Of a stretch of DNA of 64,000 bases, positions 44,731-55,263 are shown in pieces. The notes under the pieces were generated by a model, which was not told where the DNA came from, did no database searches, and worked only from the letters and a program-made list of their open reading frames with translations. Every line of letters begins with the position of its first letter. Within the stretch, counting starts at the first letter, position 1. The position numbers and the translations under genes are program-made. Source of the stretch: Amorphophallus konjac (Eukaryota; Streptophyta; Magnoliopsida; Alismatales; Araceae); the NCBI GenBank assembly GCA_022559845.1, contig CM040121.1:570822140-570886139 (forward strand), in the 5' to 3' direction.

Positions 44731-46579
44731 TTCAACTTCCGTGTTCTAAACGAACACAGCCTTTCCCCGGGGAGTCCCTGCTTCGTTTGGTCACTTTCCT
44801 TGTTCCTATCTTTCCCTCCCAGGACTCTTGCCGTCCTTATCACTCTATCTCTTGATTTTACCCTATTTAAAGAGCCCAGTCGGTTCTGTGATAAGGTTCC
44901 GGGGGTTCCGGAAGTTTTCTATTTTCTTCTCCTGTGTTCTGCTTCTTCTTCTGTTTTCTTCCTCCGTATCCTCCTGTCTTCTTCTTCTTCTTTCTTCTTC
45001 TTTCTTCTTCTCTGCGTTTTTGTTTGTTCTTCTTTTTACAGGGAACCGAAGGCTGTTGGCTTCTTAGCTAAGGGGGGGCCCCTGCACATATTCGAGTCTT
45101 CATCCTTTTAGGAACTTCTCCCCATTGAAAATCAAAGCCAAGGAGCAACCAACAATCAGATTTTTCTATTCCCCTTCTCCCCTATCTTATTTTTATTTTA
45201 GTTCATAATTCACATGCATGCATCATTGTTATTGATAATTCTTTCTCAATCATCATATTGAGACCTCCCCTTTTTTATTATTATTTGCATTCATCATACA
45301 TCTCCCACACCCTCTTTGCATAGGGGTTTAAGGGCTAATACCCTTAAGGTGTGTTCTTAATCAATTTTCATGCTCATCTTTATTAAGAATTGATGCTACA
45401 CACACATTATTTCTAATCCAATTCTTTTTGTGTTGTGTGTCTTTTCTTGCAAGGGTAACCAAGTTGAAGAACTCTCTTCGTCGGCCGGCCGATTTGAAGA
45501 GAAAAGGAGTACTCACAATCAACCGCACGTTTGAGGTATTTGCGATCACTTTCCCCTTATCATCTCCACTTGAGACCCTCGCGTCTCTGGCGATCACAAC
45601 CTCCTATTAGCACATCGTGCTATTTTATTGCTATGTGTGCTTATTTTTATTGTTTATTCATATATTATTTTCTAATTTGTAGATTCGGATTAAAATCCAC
45701 ACTTAGGAATAAAAATAAAAATAATAAATGAATAAGATGTAATAAAAATAGCACGAGGTGCTTAAAAGGGAGTTGTGATCGCCAGAGGGATTACCTCAAT
45801 AAGAAGAAAAGGGGATCGCGTGTACCTGGTGGAATTTGAGATGCGGGATGGATGTGGATTTCCTCCTCCAACTTCAATCGGCCGGCCGATGAAGCGGGTC
45901 TTCTTAGTTGATTACCTTGCAAAACGGACAATAAACACAAACAAGAAGAGAGGGATCAGCCCAAAATGCAGTAGTATCTATCCAAATAGACATGTAATAA
46001 TGAAGGAAAGAAAGGCACATGCGCACCTTATTTTTTTGGTTGTTTTTTAAACCCCTTAACAAGACTTAAGGGAGGGGGAGTATGATGATAAAAATGCGAT
46101 AAAGTGTGAATAAATATGAAGGATGAACGTATATGATGAATGGAGTGATATGAATAAAAAAAAAACAAAGAGATGAAAAGGCTGAGAAACCCTGCTGTCC
46201 CTGGCGACAGTAAAGGGAAATTGGGTGAAGATGACGGAAATAGATGGATGAAGCACCGGATGAAGCCCAACGAAAAAACGCAGAGAGGATGCAGCAAAGG
46301 ACGAAGAAGGCTCTGTTCGTGAATGCTTAAACCTTTTGAAACCTGCTTAACGTGCTTCACCTGCTTCACGAGCTTAAAACTGCTTAACCCTTTTACAATG
46401 CTTAACCTTTTTTACGATCGATCAAGGCTTCAATTTATAGCTTCGATTGGATGTGATCAAGCAAGGTAAGATCAGAACGGGTAATGAGGCATTCAAGGAA
46501 GGATTAAGATCGAGCAAGAGACCAAATTACGATAGGGAACTGTGAGGGAAAGATCGAAAAAGGAAGGACTCTGGAGCGA

Positions 46580-46925
46580 AACACGCCTTAATCGAGGGCG
46601 TCTCTTGATGAATTGACGACTGCAACAGAGGCGTTTCTTGAAACACGACCTAGCAAAGGACGTTCCTTCCTGGATTTAATTTTAGAAATAGAACTTGCTC
46701 TGTTTAAACACTGATATAACACGCCTATGATAACGGCGTTTCTTAAAAACACGCCTTGAGGAAGGGCGTTACTCAGAAAATGCCTTTTATTTTAAAAATT
46801 GATAATTCCAGAAATTAGCGTATAATACCAGGAATTGACGCCCTGTTCCACGGTCGTCCTTTCTTTGAAAACGCCTTATTACAGGTCGTGACTTTATAAA
46901 TTAACGCCCTTAATAAAGTCGTGAA
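46580..46925. repeat. ACGCC/GGCGT hairpin cluster 2 (right arm)
   Basis: Eight palindromes of the same type, for example ACGCCTTAATCGAGGGCGT near 46584 and ACGCCTTGAGGAAGGGCGT near 46751. Variant arms ACGAC and GTCGT occur in matched positions. Confidence 0.85.
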
Positions 46926-47610
46926 TAACAAAAATGCAAGAAACATGCATAAAAATTCACAAAAAAATAGAAAAACTTTATATTATAAGAATATTGAAGT
47001 CCACTTGGGGCGTTTACATAATAACATGAGATTTGATCAACAAAACGTCAATTTTGGCGTGTCTACAGCTGCCCCGCCTTGGCGTCTGCTTTGCAAGGGA
47101 GTGAAACGAAAATGAGATGAAGTAGAATGAACTGATAAGGAGACGCCAAGGTGTGATGTGACACGCCTCAGACACTAAGTATTTGAAATCGTTCCAAAAT
47201 TCTGAGTGAAACAACTCTGAGAGGTTCCAAGGAAATGTCGATTTGTTGGAAAGAAGGAGATTAAGCCAAGTAAATAAAAGGGTGTGCGCGCGGGCACGAC
47301 AGGGAAAGACCATTGGAGAGCGATTACCAGCCAACGTGGATGTGCTGCAACCAAGGTAAATTTTGCAGAAAAGTAAAGAGAATTGGGATAGAAATCCAAC
47401 AAAAGGGTCACTTCCAAGGAATCCGCCTGAATGGCCTCAACCAGAACGAAGTACTTGATTTGGAGTGGAATATCTCATGTTATCTCAATTGAGAACGAGC
47501 GAACTTCATTATTGCCATAATATGAAGATTTTCAGCATGAAACTCAAAGTCCTACATGATGCATGCTGGGCTAAAAGAAAAAGATTAAAACAAACTAAAA
47601 CTAGAAAATA

Positions 47611-47845
47611 ATCAAGGATAATATTGTTAAGCTATTTAGGTCTGGTCAAGAATCCATATCTCTGAGCCAACACTAAGCCGAAGCCCGTTTGTCCGCGCGT
47701 CAACTCAGAAAGTGGAACCATCGTCCCGAACCTTTAATAACTCAACGGCCTATCCGTGTGATAAAAACTCTCCTGAAATCGTCATCGTTTTTGATGAAGG
47801 GGAACTCAAATTTCAGGTTTATCAGAATCACAAGGTCCTTGATAT
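47611..47845 (+). repeat. Inverted duplicate A (pairs with 62131-62366)
   Basis: Shares, in inverted orientation, ATCAAGGATAATATTGTTAA, ACTAAGCCGAAGCCCGTTT, the CGGCCTATCCGT segment, TTTTTGATGAAGGGGAACTC and AAGGTCCTTGATAT with 62131-62366. Roughly 75-80% alike by eye. Homology probably extends outward to about 47480/62520. Confidence 0.8.
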
Positions 47846-48084
47846 GCTATAATAGCGTAGATATCATATAGTAATCAGTGGTTACAAGAAAAGGATACAG
47901 GGTGACAAGATGTTACTCCCACCAGCGATCCAAACGCCTTGAATCCTGCAAATTCTTACACTTTGAAACTTGTTATTTTTCATTTAGAACATGATCATAA
48001 GTGCTTAATTATAAACAATTTCCATCAAATAATAGCACTTAAGTTCATCAAAAGCATGGATGGGGCAAAAAAAACGCAGGCCAA

Positions 48085-48290
48085 AAGAACACGCCTAAGA
48101 ATAGGGCGCTACCAGAATAAAAGACGCCTGACCACAAGTCGTGTAATATGGAAAACACGCCCTACTCAAAGACGCAACCAATAGCAGGAACTTGAAATAA
48201 ACACGCCGTCATAAAGGGCGTGACATAAAACACGACCACACTACAGGTCGTCAAAATTAAAAAACACGCCCTCACATAAGGCGTTAATTC
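48085..48290. repeat. ACGCC/GGCGT hairpin cluster 3 (upstream of the first antisense gene)
   Basis: Six palindromes at about 30-bp spacing, for example ACGACCACACTACAGGTCGT near 48232. They end about 90 bp before the TATA box at 48380. Confidence 0.85.
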
Positions 48291-48379
48291 AGCGCGAAAC
48301 ACCGTTTCTAAATTAGGAGCAGAGTCCTTAACCCAACCAAACTTCTATCTTTAAGGCTCTTCAAGACTCTTCAAATCGT

Positions 48380-48386
48380 TATAAAA
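48380..48386 (+). promoter_or_regulatory. TATA box of the 2-exon antisense gene
   Basis: GTTATAAAACGG lies 140 bp upstream of the predicted ATG (48522), directly after a hairpin cluster. Position and sequence suit a plant core promoter; expression is inferred. Confidence 0.5.
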
Positions 48387-48521
48387 CGGCAGCCTTCCTT
48401 TAGTAGATTACCATAACTTCCTTGCATCGAACTGCTTCTTTCTTCCCTGCGGTTTTTATGTTCTGCTTTGTTCTTCTGCAACCGCAAGCTGCTGTATACA
48501 TCCCTCAAGCAAACTCAAGCG

Positions 48522-49926
48522 ATGGACAGGATGGTGAACAGGATGATGAAGAAGCCCAAGATCTCCACACCCAGACTTTCTGAAATACAAGGACACTTGA
48601 GCAATAGAATTGCCTTGAATCAAGTAAGTCTTTCCTACTGTTGCTTTGCGATGCTCTTCTGCCAAGTTCTCAATTTCTTATTACATGCATATGTTCTGCT
48701 CTTCACAGGACTATCCAAACCTCCCAGGGGCTAGAAGATATGTAAAAGTCAAGTGGTTACCCTTAATCCTCTCCAAATTCTCTTCAGATATGAGGGTATA
48801 TGTAGCTAGATGGCATCTCTTGGGGTTGGTCACCCATGCCAAACACTATGATCAAATTCACATAGATTGGGCTGCCATAGGAGCATTGATTGAAACCTGG
48901 CATCCTTCCACCCATACTTTCTTATTCTCCACATTTGAGGCTACCGTCTTGCTAGAGGAAATAGAGACGATCCTAGGCTTGAAAAGGATGAAGCACGGAG
49001 AAGAAGAGAAGATGGCAATTATGCCAAGGCCCATCTCCTCTCAAGAGTTGCTAACCTCACTAATACCCAGCCCAAACATAGTGAACCAAATCAAGGTTAC
49101 TAAAGGAGTTAACCTCTTGAAGCTCGCCTCGTGGGTGTACAAGAGAGCGGATCAAGCTAAAGAGGAAGAGGAGATAGAAAGGGTGACTAAAGCCTTCGTG
49201 GTGTGCTTGGCAGGAGCACTCCTATTCCCATCCACGGAGGACTTTCTAGAGGAGTCCCAATTGAGCGCAGTTGTGAGCTTATGGGAAGAAGAAAGAGTTG
49301 GACCGGCGATCCTAGCATATCTCTATAGCGGGCTCACATCGGCGGCTATGGGGAGGCCCATCTACGGGTGCATGCTAGCACTCTCAAGTTGGATCGATCT
49401 ACACTTCAAGTTTGATCCATGCCATGAAGCCCAACAACCCTCAAGAATTTTCTCAAAGAGCCCACTCTCATGTATAACCGGCTCATTAGGTATAAGCAAT
49501 AGAGTAACCAACCGGATTCCTCAAATCAAGAAGAGAGGGGATTGGAGGGAGCATCTAAAGGTAATGCCAAAGAATCTTTTTACATGTGCCCCGGGCGTAT
49601 TTAAAATGCAGGAACTTCGTGCACGCTTCTCCATCGGGACGGACCTTCGTCTTATTGGCGCTTCGGACTTCGTCTTGTACAATTCTCACAGGTGCCTTCC
49701 TCAAATGGGTCTTCCAAGGCAACATTTTGAAGACATCTCTCATCTCCCTCCCATCAAATCAAGAGACTTAGGCAGTAATGAAGATGGTGAGGATGCCATT
49801 ACCATTCAAGCTCTCTGGAGGCTAAACAAACTCCACCAACCTGTAGAAGACTTGGATGAAGACAAAGAACAATGGAAGAATTATGTAACTTCACTGGGAA
49901 AAATAAGGGCCAAAGGGGCTCATTAG
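48522..49926 (+). CDS. Predicted 2-exon gene, plant mobile domain-like (DUF7745-like) protein
   Basis: Exon 1 is 48522-48623 (34 codons) and exon 2 is 48709-49926. The intron (CAA|GTAAGT ... TTCACAG|GAC) is phase 0 and gives a 439-aa protein with no internal stop. The N-terminus is basic (MKKPKISTPRL). Residues about 45-270 have the all-helical pattern and WHPSTHTFLFSTFEATVLLEE..ILGL segment seen in PMD/DUF7745 proteins of plant retroelements, where a similar W(D/N)P...F.F....T...(E)E....LGL block occurs. The assignment is by pattern and only moderate. These domains are thought to be nucleic-acid or chromatin related, but no biochemical activity is established. It lies antisense to the Tat-like pol, about 660 bp before a second gene on the same strand, and is bracketed by hairpin clusters 3 and 4. 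Confidence 0.65.
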
Positions 49927-50029
49927 ATATTGTAGTTCCTTTCTTTCAAAATAAGTGAAGATTGACTTCTCATTGAGTCCACTGTTACTGATTATTAACG
50001 AAATCTTCCAAAGCCTGTGTTCTGTTGTG

Positions 50030-50445
50030 AAAAACGCCTCAACAAACGCCGTGAATTCAAAAAAGCACGCCTTACCTCAAGGCGTCTCAAGCGACCTGCG
50101 TGAACAAATGACGCCTGCATAGTGGGCGTTACTTAAATAACGCCTTCCCACAAGGCGTGACTAGATTCAAACCCAAAAGAAATGATCGTTCCTTCATTAA
50201 AAGTAACGCCTCTTCCTTAGTCATGTTTCAACAATAAAACGCCTTTACCAGAGGCGTGACCAAAAAAACAGCAATGATGACGTCCGTTACATCAATCAAC
50301 GCCCATTCAATGCGTCTGACGACGGTTATCGTTCCCCATGCAAAACAAATTAACGCCTTATTATGTGTCGTCAATTTCAATAAAACGCCCTTGGTGTGGG
50401 CGTTAATTCTATTTAAAACGCCTCCCTCAAAGGCGTGTCTCACTT
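50030..50445. repeat. ACGCC/GGCGT hairpin cluster 4 (between the two antisense genes)
   Basis: About ten palindromes, for example ACGCCTTCCCACAAGGCGT near 50140 and ACGCCCTTGGTGTGGGCGT near 50386. They occupy the intergenic space between the stop at 49926 and the next gene's leader. Confidence 0.85.
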
Positions 50446-50511
50446 TCGAAGCCCAAAAGCCAGCGGCCCCTTTCTTCTTCCTCCCTCCGCTCATTTCTTC
50501 CCTCACCCTGC

Positions 50512-50587
50512 AAAACCCTAACCGAAGCCCTCTCCACCTCTCGAGCTCTTCCCTCTCATCTCTCAAACCTCCCCCCCTAAACCCTAA
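50512..50587 (+). promoter_or_regulatory. Two telo-box motifs in the leader of the 8-exon gene
   Basis: AAAACCCTAA (50512-50521) and AAACCCTAA (50579-50587) sit in a pyrimidine-rich leader. The second is two bases before ACCATGGCC, a strong plant start context. Telo boxes are common in promoters and leaders of plant growth-related genes. No TATA box was seen nearby. Confidence 0.55.
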
Positions 50588-50589
50588 CC

Positions 50590-53500
50590 ATGGCCGGCGG
50601 AGGACAAAAACGCCAAAGGGTAGCCGCCCCAGAGGTCGTTGACCTCGACGCCTCTCGCACTCAAGAGGGTGAAATCTCCGTAGAGGAGCTCGCCATTGTG
50701 GCTTATGAAGAAGAACCGGCCACGGCCGGCGGCGACGAGGCCGAAGCAATGGAAGGGGAAAGAGGAGATGATGGTGGGAACGGAGAAGAAGAAGATGAAG
50801 AAGAGGGAGAAGAAGAAGAAGAGGAAGGCGGAGACGGACCGCCGCCGACGGCGGCGCTCGCTCCCCGGGGCCAACTCCGGCGGCCCAGACGGCCACTGCC
50901 CCGGCCTCAACCGCAGAAGCACAGGAAGGTAAGCTCCTCTCCCCCAATTCCATTTTTTATTTTCATTTTATTTGATTTCCTTTGATCGCCATAGCCCTCG
51001 GGCACGAACCTGCAACTCAGAAAAGACACGCCTCCCACGGGGGCGTTAATCACAAGTGACACGCCCTATCCTGGGGCGTGAATTCCTTTTATTAATTAAT
51101 TTTCATGAAACACGCCCCGAAGCATGTCGTTTCTTAAAAAAATGATTTTTCATTACTGCCATGCTTATTAATTAATTTCCAACCATGTTTTTTCATGAAT
51201 AATTTCGCATGCTGTTATTTATTAGATTTTCTGTTAAATTGAGAAACTCACGCCCTCCAGAAGGGCGTTAAATCTTCAGAAGACGCCCAAACCAGAGGGC
51301 GTCTCTCTTATCATTAACGATTTAAAAATTAAGCTCATTTAGGGAAACGCCCTTACGGAGGGCGTGAATTCAACAATAGACGCCCAACACTGAGGCGTGA
51401 TTTAAAAACGTTTTAGAGTTAAGCCAACGAAACGCCCAACATGGAGGCGTGATTAATATAAAAAACGCCCTTATTTAGGACGTTACAAGAAGGCACATTT
51501 ATGAAAACGCCTCCCACAGGGGCGTGAATTCATCAAGAAACGACCTGAAGGTGGCCGTGAATTCAAAAAACACTAAAATTCAATAGCATGCCAAACCAAA
51601 TGTAATTCCACGTTAATATCCAATCAATTAAGCAAAATAATTCCTTTTTACTGCATGCAGGGGCTGATGAGGACCCGCATCTCATGGGTCATGGTCTGGG
51701 CAGCATACCAGGGTCTCCCCGACTTTCAGAGGGCTAGGATAGAGGCCATGGGGTTTGGGGCTTTTCTATCCATCGAGCCTTTTAGACCTGACCTAGCACT
51801 GATCCAGGTTCTGAGGGAGAGATGGGATAGAGCTAGCCGGACTTTCCTGATGCCCTGGGGGCATATGGTTCCTAGTTTAGAGGATGTAGCTAGGATCACA
51901 GGTTTACGGGTAGATGGTGAGGCCGTGAGTGGGTTCACCTATTCTGATTATACGGAGATGGCACAGAGGCTGCTAGGGCTGGACATGGTTTATGTGACGC
52001 CTAGCGAGTGTAGGACCATTTTTCGCACGGACCTGACTACAGTGATGGGTCTAGGGGATGCTAGGCATAGGTCGGGGGAGACCCTAGGTGAGTTTGCGCA
52101 GCGGCTGACTGACGGGGTGAGAGCGGCATGCTGCCAGGACCCGACTGACCGTGAGAGAGCGGATCGAGACTTGAGGAGATTCCTGCTGCTGCTGCTCGGG
52201 AGATTGCTGTTGGGGACGAAAGCTGATGTCATCAACTGCCGCTTCCTGAGCATCCTTGAGGATCTGGAGACGGTTGGCACGTATGCTTGGGGAGCGGCCC
52301 TGCTGGCGCATTTGATGGCCGATCTGTCCACGGGGACAGGCCGTGAGACGACCGTCAGTGGCTTCTCACCTCTTCTTCAGGTATGCAATTTCTCATTTCT
52401 TATCTTTTCTTTGTTATGATGCATGTGAATATAGTACTAATTGCAATGCATGGATGCAGGTGTGGAGCCACCTATACATGCCGATGGGGCGCGTTGACCC
52501 ACGGCCAGGAGCTGAGGGATCCTTCCCTCTGGCGCGACGCTGGGTGCCTGTTATCTTTGGCGCCCCACTTGACTACGAGTTGTGGGTTTTACGGAGAGAG
52601 TTCCGCGACTTCCCTCCCTCGCTGGTATGTATGAACGAATGATATGCATTTCTTTTTTGTTGTTTATTTGAATATGATGAAATGATAATGATGCGTGTTC
52701 ATGAATGCAGGTGCAGTGGAGACCATATGAGGGAATGACTGATGAGGGCCAGCCCTGGGTCGTATCGGGGCGACCTCGCTTCGGGCGTGAGCTGTGGCTA
52801 CACTGCTTGAGCGAGATCGAGCCGTTACGGCTTCGGCTGGTGATGAGGACCCTGGGCCTGCCCCAGGAGTGGATCGAGGTCGGAGAGCCTCGAGGGATTG
52901 GAAAGAAGACCCGCGGTCGCACTAAGACGACCGACTGGCGGGTACGGTTTGAGGAGCAGTACGCTGACTGGCAGCGAGGCGGGACCCGAGTTGTTTCCCA
53001 CGTGACAGACAGCTCCGAGTACCTCCGGCGCTATTGGGAGGTTCACGCCGGCCGACCCCAGATGAGGGTCTTAGGGGTATGTATGAAATGCAATTATTTC
53101 TAAATTGAATGCAAATGCTTATGTGACTATCATGTGACTAACATGCAATGGATGCAGGACGCGAGGGACATCGCAGCTATAGATGCCCAGGCCCACCTAC
53201 ACAGCCTGGAGGACCAGCTGGCCGCCACACGGGCCGACCTGGAGACCCTGGTGAGTGTTTAAATTATTCCTATATGCAAGTGAAATTTTTTGTTGAATTA
53301 ATGATTAGCCACTGACGGTCCTCAATGAATGCAGCGTGCCCAGCAGGGAGCAGTGAGGAGAGATCCGGGGGAGGCCTCCAGCTCGAGGGGGCCTAGTGCA
53401 GCGGTGACTGCACTGACGGAGCAGCTGGCCAGAGCGGTTGCACGAGCTGAGGCAGCGGAGCGTGACCTTGCTTCACGGGTAAATTCTGAACTCGAAACCT

Positions 53501-54228
53501 CATTCAAATAATGATCAGATATAAATTGTGCACTGATAAAAATTCATTTTTACAGACTGAAGAGCTTCGAGCCACTCTTATCTGCGTGGATGAGGGCTTC
53601 CGAGCGACGAGCTCACAGGTGCGTGACCTACCTTTAGTCACATGTTGTTATTTCATTTCATGAATTATTGAACTGTGGAACTGATGATTTGTTTACCTGT
53701 TTGTAGGCTGCTCAGCTGAAGGCGATACGTACCGAGTTGTCGATCCGTGATCAGCGGATCGTAGAGCTTCAGCGGGCCTTGCAGCAGCGCAGTGAGCTTC
53801 CTCAGGACGTGGCCGAGCTGCGGGTTGCCCTGGAGCTGGAGAGGAGGGAGCGTGCTCGTGAGCGCGAGGAGCGGGCTCGTGAGCGCGAGGAGCACCAGGC
53901 GGAGCGTGCCCGGTTCCAGGAGCAGTTGTTGGCACGAGAGCGTGAGCTGGCGGACTCGAGGACCCAGTTGATCCTTTCCCAGGAGCGGCTTCGAGTGTCC
54001 GAGGAGCGGCTGCAGCGAGGCCGTGAGCGAGCACGGGCTGCGGGGTACTCCTTCACCAGCTCCACCTTCGTGGCGGGTTCTTCCCTCCGAGAGAGGAGTG
54101 AGGCAGGGGGACACGTTCGGGTTCCGGCTTCTTCGCGGGGGCCTATGCCTCCTCCACCAGCGCCAGCTCGGGGCGGTGAGGAGGAGGTTGAGAGCAGGAG
54201 AGTAGAGGAGGGTGGAGGCGAGAGCTGA
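50590..54228 (+). CDS. Predicted 8-exon gene, plant mobile domain-like plus coiled-coil protein
   Basis: Exons: 50590-50928, 51661-52380, 52460-52624, 52711-53076, 53158-53250, 53335-53478, 53556-53618, 53707-54228. Every intron is GT-AG, every exon but the last is a whole number of codons, and the spliced frame is open for 803 aa. Residues 1-113 are acidic (a Glu/Asp-rich run) with a basic end (LRRPRRPLPRPQPQKHRK) that could be a nuclear signal. Residues about 114-500 resemble the plant mobile domain (PMD/aminotransferase-like family), including SRTFLMPWGHMVPSLEDVAR and ITGLRVDGEAV. Residues about 531-750 form a charged coiled coil (repeats of ERARE/EREER). The tail is Gly/Pro/Ser-rich. It is antisense to the neighbouring Tat-like pol. 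Intron 1 (732 bp) holds a hairpin cluster. Splicing is predicted from sequence only. Confidence 0.75.
51025..51560. repeat. ACGCC/GGCGT hairpin cluster 5 (inside intron 1)
   Basis: Eleven palindromes within the 732-bp first intron of the 8-exon gene, for example ACGCCCTCCAGAAGGGCGT near 51250 and ACGCCTCCCACAGGGGCGT near 51507. The six other introns (69-88 bp) and all exons lack them. Confidence 0.88.
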
Positions 54229-54697
54229 GAGTTTTGTACTTGTACTCCTCCACCTTCACACCTGTACATGATAGACATGATGATATATATATATAAGATT
54301 TGAGCTTTTGTTACCTGAGTACTTGTATGGTTGTGGACTTGTGTTTGTGTACTTTTTCTTTCCACGTTCCTCGTGTTTGCTTTACTTTTGCCCTGTATCT
54401 GCGGCTGTGGTTTTCACTTGAACAAACAGGTTAATTCATCTGTTCGACTTGGCCCCTTGCCCGGTGAGCAAAGGGTGTAAATATTTTGACCTTAATAATG
54501 GGTCAAGGGGCCAAGCCTTTAATAAGGCAAAATGAAATAATCAAAACTCGGGGATGCCTCATGCAATCACACGTATGCAAACAATAATTAAAAGATGTCC
54601 AGGCAAGAATGCAATTCATGCAACATGAAGAATTTATTTTTTTTTGTTCTTTTCAGTATGTATATATATATATTTTTTTGAGGATTTTTTCTAAAAA

Positions 54698-54872
54698 AAC
54701 ACGCCTTAGATTAGGTCGTTACTCTCTTAAAAGACGCCCTCGGAGACGGCGTTACTGTGAAAAGTTTTTTTGGATTTTGTTGAAAACACGACCTTCCAAG
54801 AGGCGTTATTTTTAAAGAAACGCCTAAGATCTAGGCGTGAATCAGCATAAAAGCGCCTTGAACAAAGGCGTT
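54698..54872. repeat. ACGCC/GGCGT hairpin cluster 6 (downstream of the 8-exon gene)
   Basis: Five palindromes, for example ACGCCTAAGATCTAGGCGT near 54819, a nearly perfect stem. It is the last cluster to the right; none is seen across pol. Confidence 0.85.
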
Positions 54873-55212
54873 AATTTTTATTCCTCCCAAATTGGGCTGA
54901 TAAAGAAATCAAGGTGGTGGGCCCTACTTGGTCATCTTCTAAGTTCCATTAACCTTTCTTGAATAATTAAAAGGGGAATTGGCGTGAATATGGTTAAACT
55001 TATACACAAGATTTCGTACAGTGCATTCTCTTCAGTTTGTCTCGACCATTCTGCTGGTTCATGACTTTCCAAAAATAAAAGAGAAGCTATAAGGAAGCTC
55101 ACAAAAGATTCAAAGATGCCTGAGGCAAAGCTACCTCCCCTATCCTTATGCCTGTTGGGGTTCGGTCTTTGGCGTAGGGACGCTTTGTTGCCCTTTTTGC
55201 CTCTTCATAGTG

Positions 55213-55263
55213 CATGCATACGCCCAAGGTTTTCCTTGCGGGGACTTTGCCCTCTTGACATGC
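55213..55263 (-). repeat. Inverted duplicate B (pairs with 60893-60944)
   Basis: The minus strand here reads CATGTCAAGAGGGCAAAGTC, then CCCGCAAGGAAAACC and CGTATGCATG. The same words occur on the plus strand at 60893-60944 with a few changes. About 85-90% alike over 50 bp. Confidence 0.75.

Larger units (their letters stand above)
43895..47067 (-). repeat. 3.2-kb imperfect palindrome, presumed 3' LTR of the Tat-like element
   Basis: The two ends are a perfect 24-bp inverted pair beginning TGTAGACACGCC (43895-43918 and 47044-47067). The interior is also inverted. 45475-45640 pairs with 45740-45895, including the GGCCGGCC block and GTTGTGATCGCCAGA, about a centre near 45686. 45320-45360 pairs loosely with 46040-46085. 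Read on the minus strand, AAGGCGGGGCAGC just outside 47067 looks like a polypurine tract and TGTAGACACG like an LTR start, which fits the orientation of the pol gene. It could instead be two LTRs in opposite orientation. Both arms hold ACGCC hairpins. Confidence 0.6.

Noticed and set aside
47086..47105. TTGGCGTCTGCTTTGCAAGG as a plus-strand primer-binding site after the palindrome
   Set aside because: It starts 19 or more bases beyond the terminus and does not match a tRNA end I recognise; the purine-rich reading on the other strand fits pol orientation better.
50228..50953. 241-codon minus-strand ORF opposite exon 1 of the 8-exon gene
   Set aside because: It is the antisense shadow of a GC-rich acidic exon and runs through hairpin DNA; the plus-strand exon has Kozak context, matching introns and a continued frame.
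53665..54365. Minus-strand ORFs opposite exons 7-8
   Set aside because: Antisense shadow of the Arg/Glu-rich coiled coil; Ser/Arg strings without domain.
44120..54872. CRISPR-like array from the regular short repeats
   Set aside because: The repeats are palindromes with variable middles and no conserved spacer length, in clearly plant DNA; no Cas genes.
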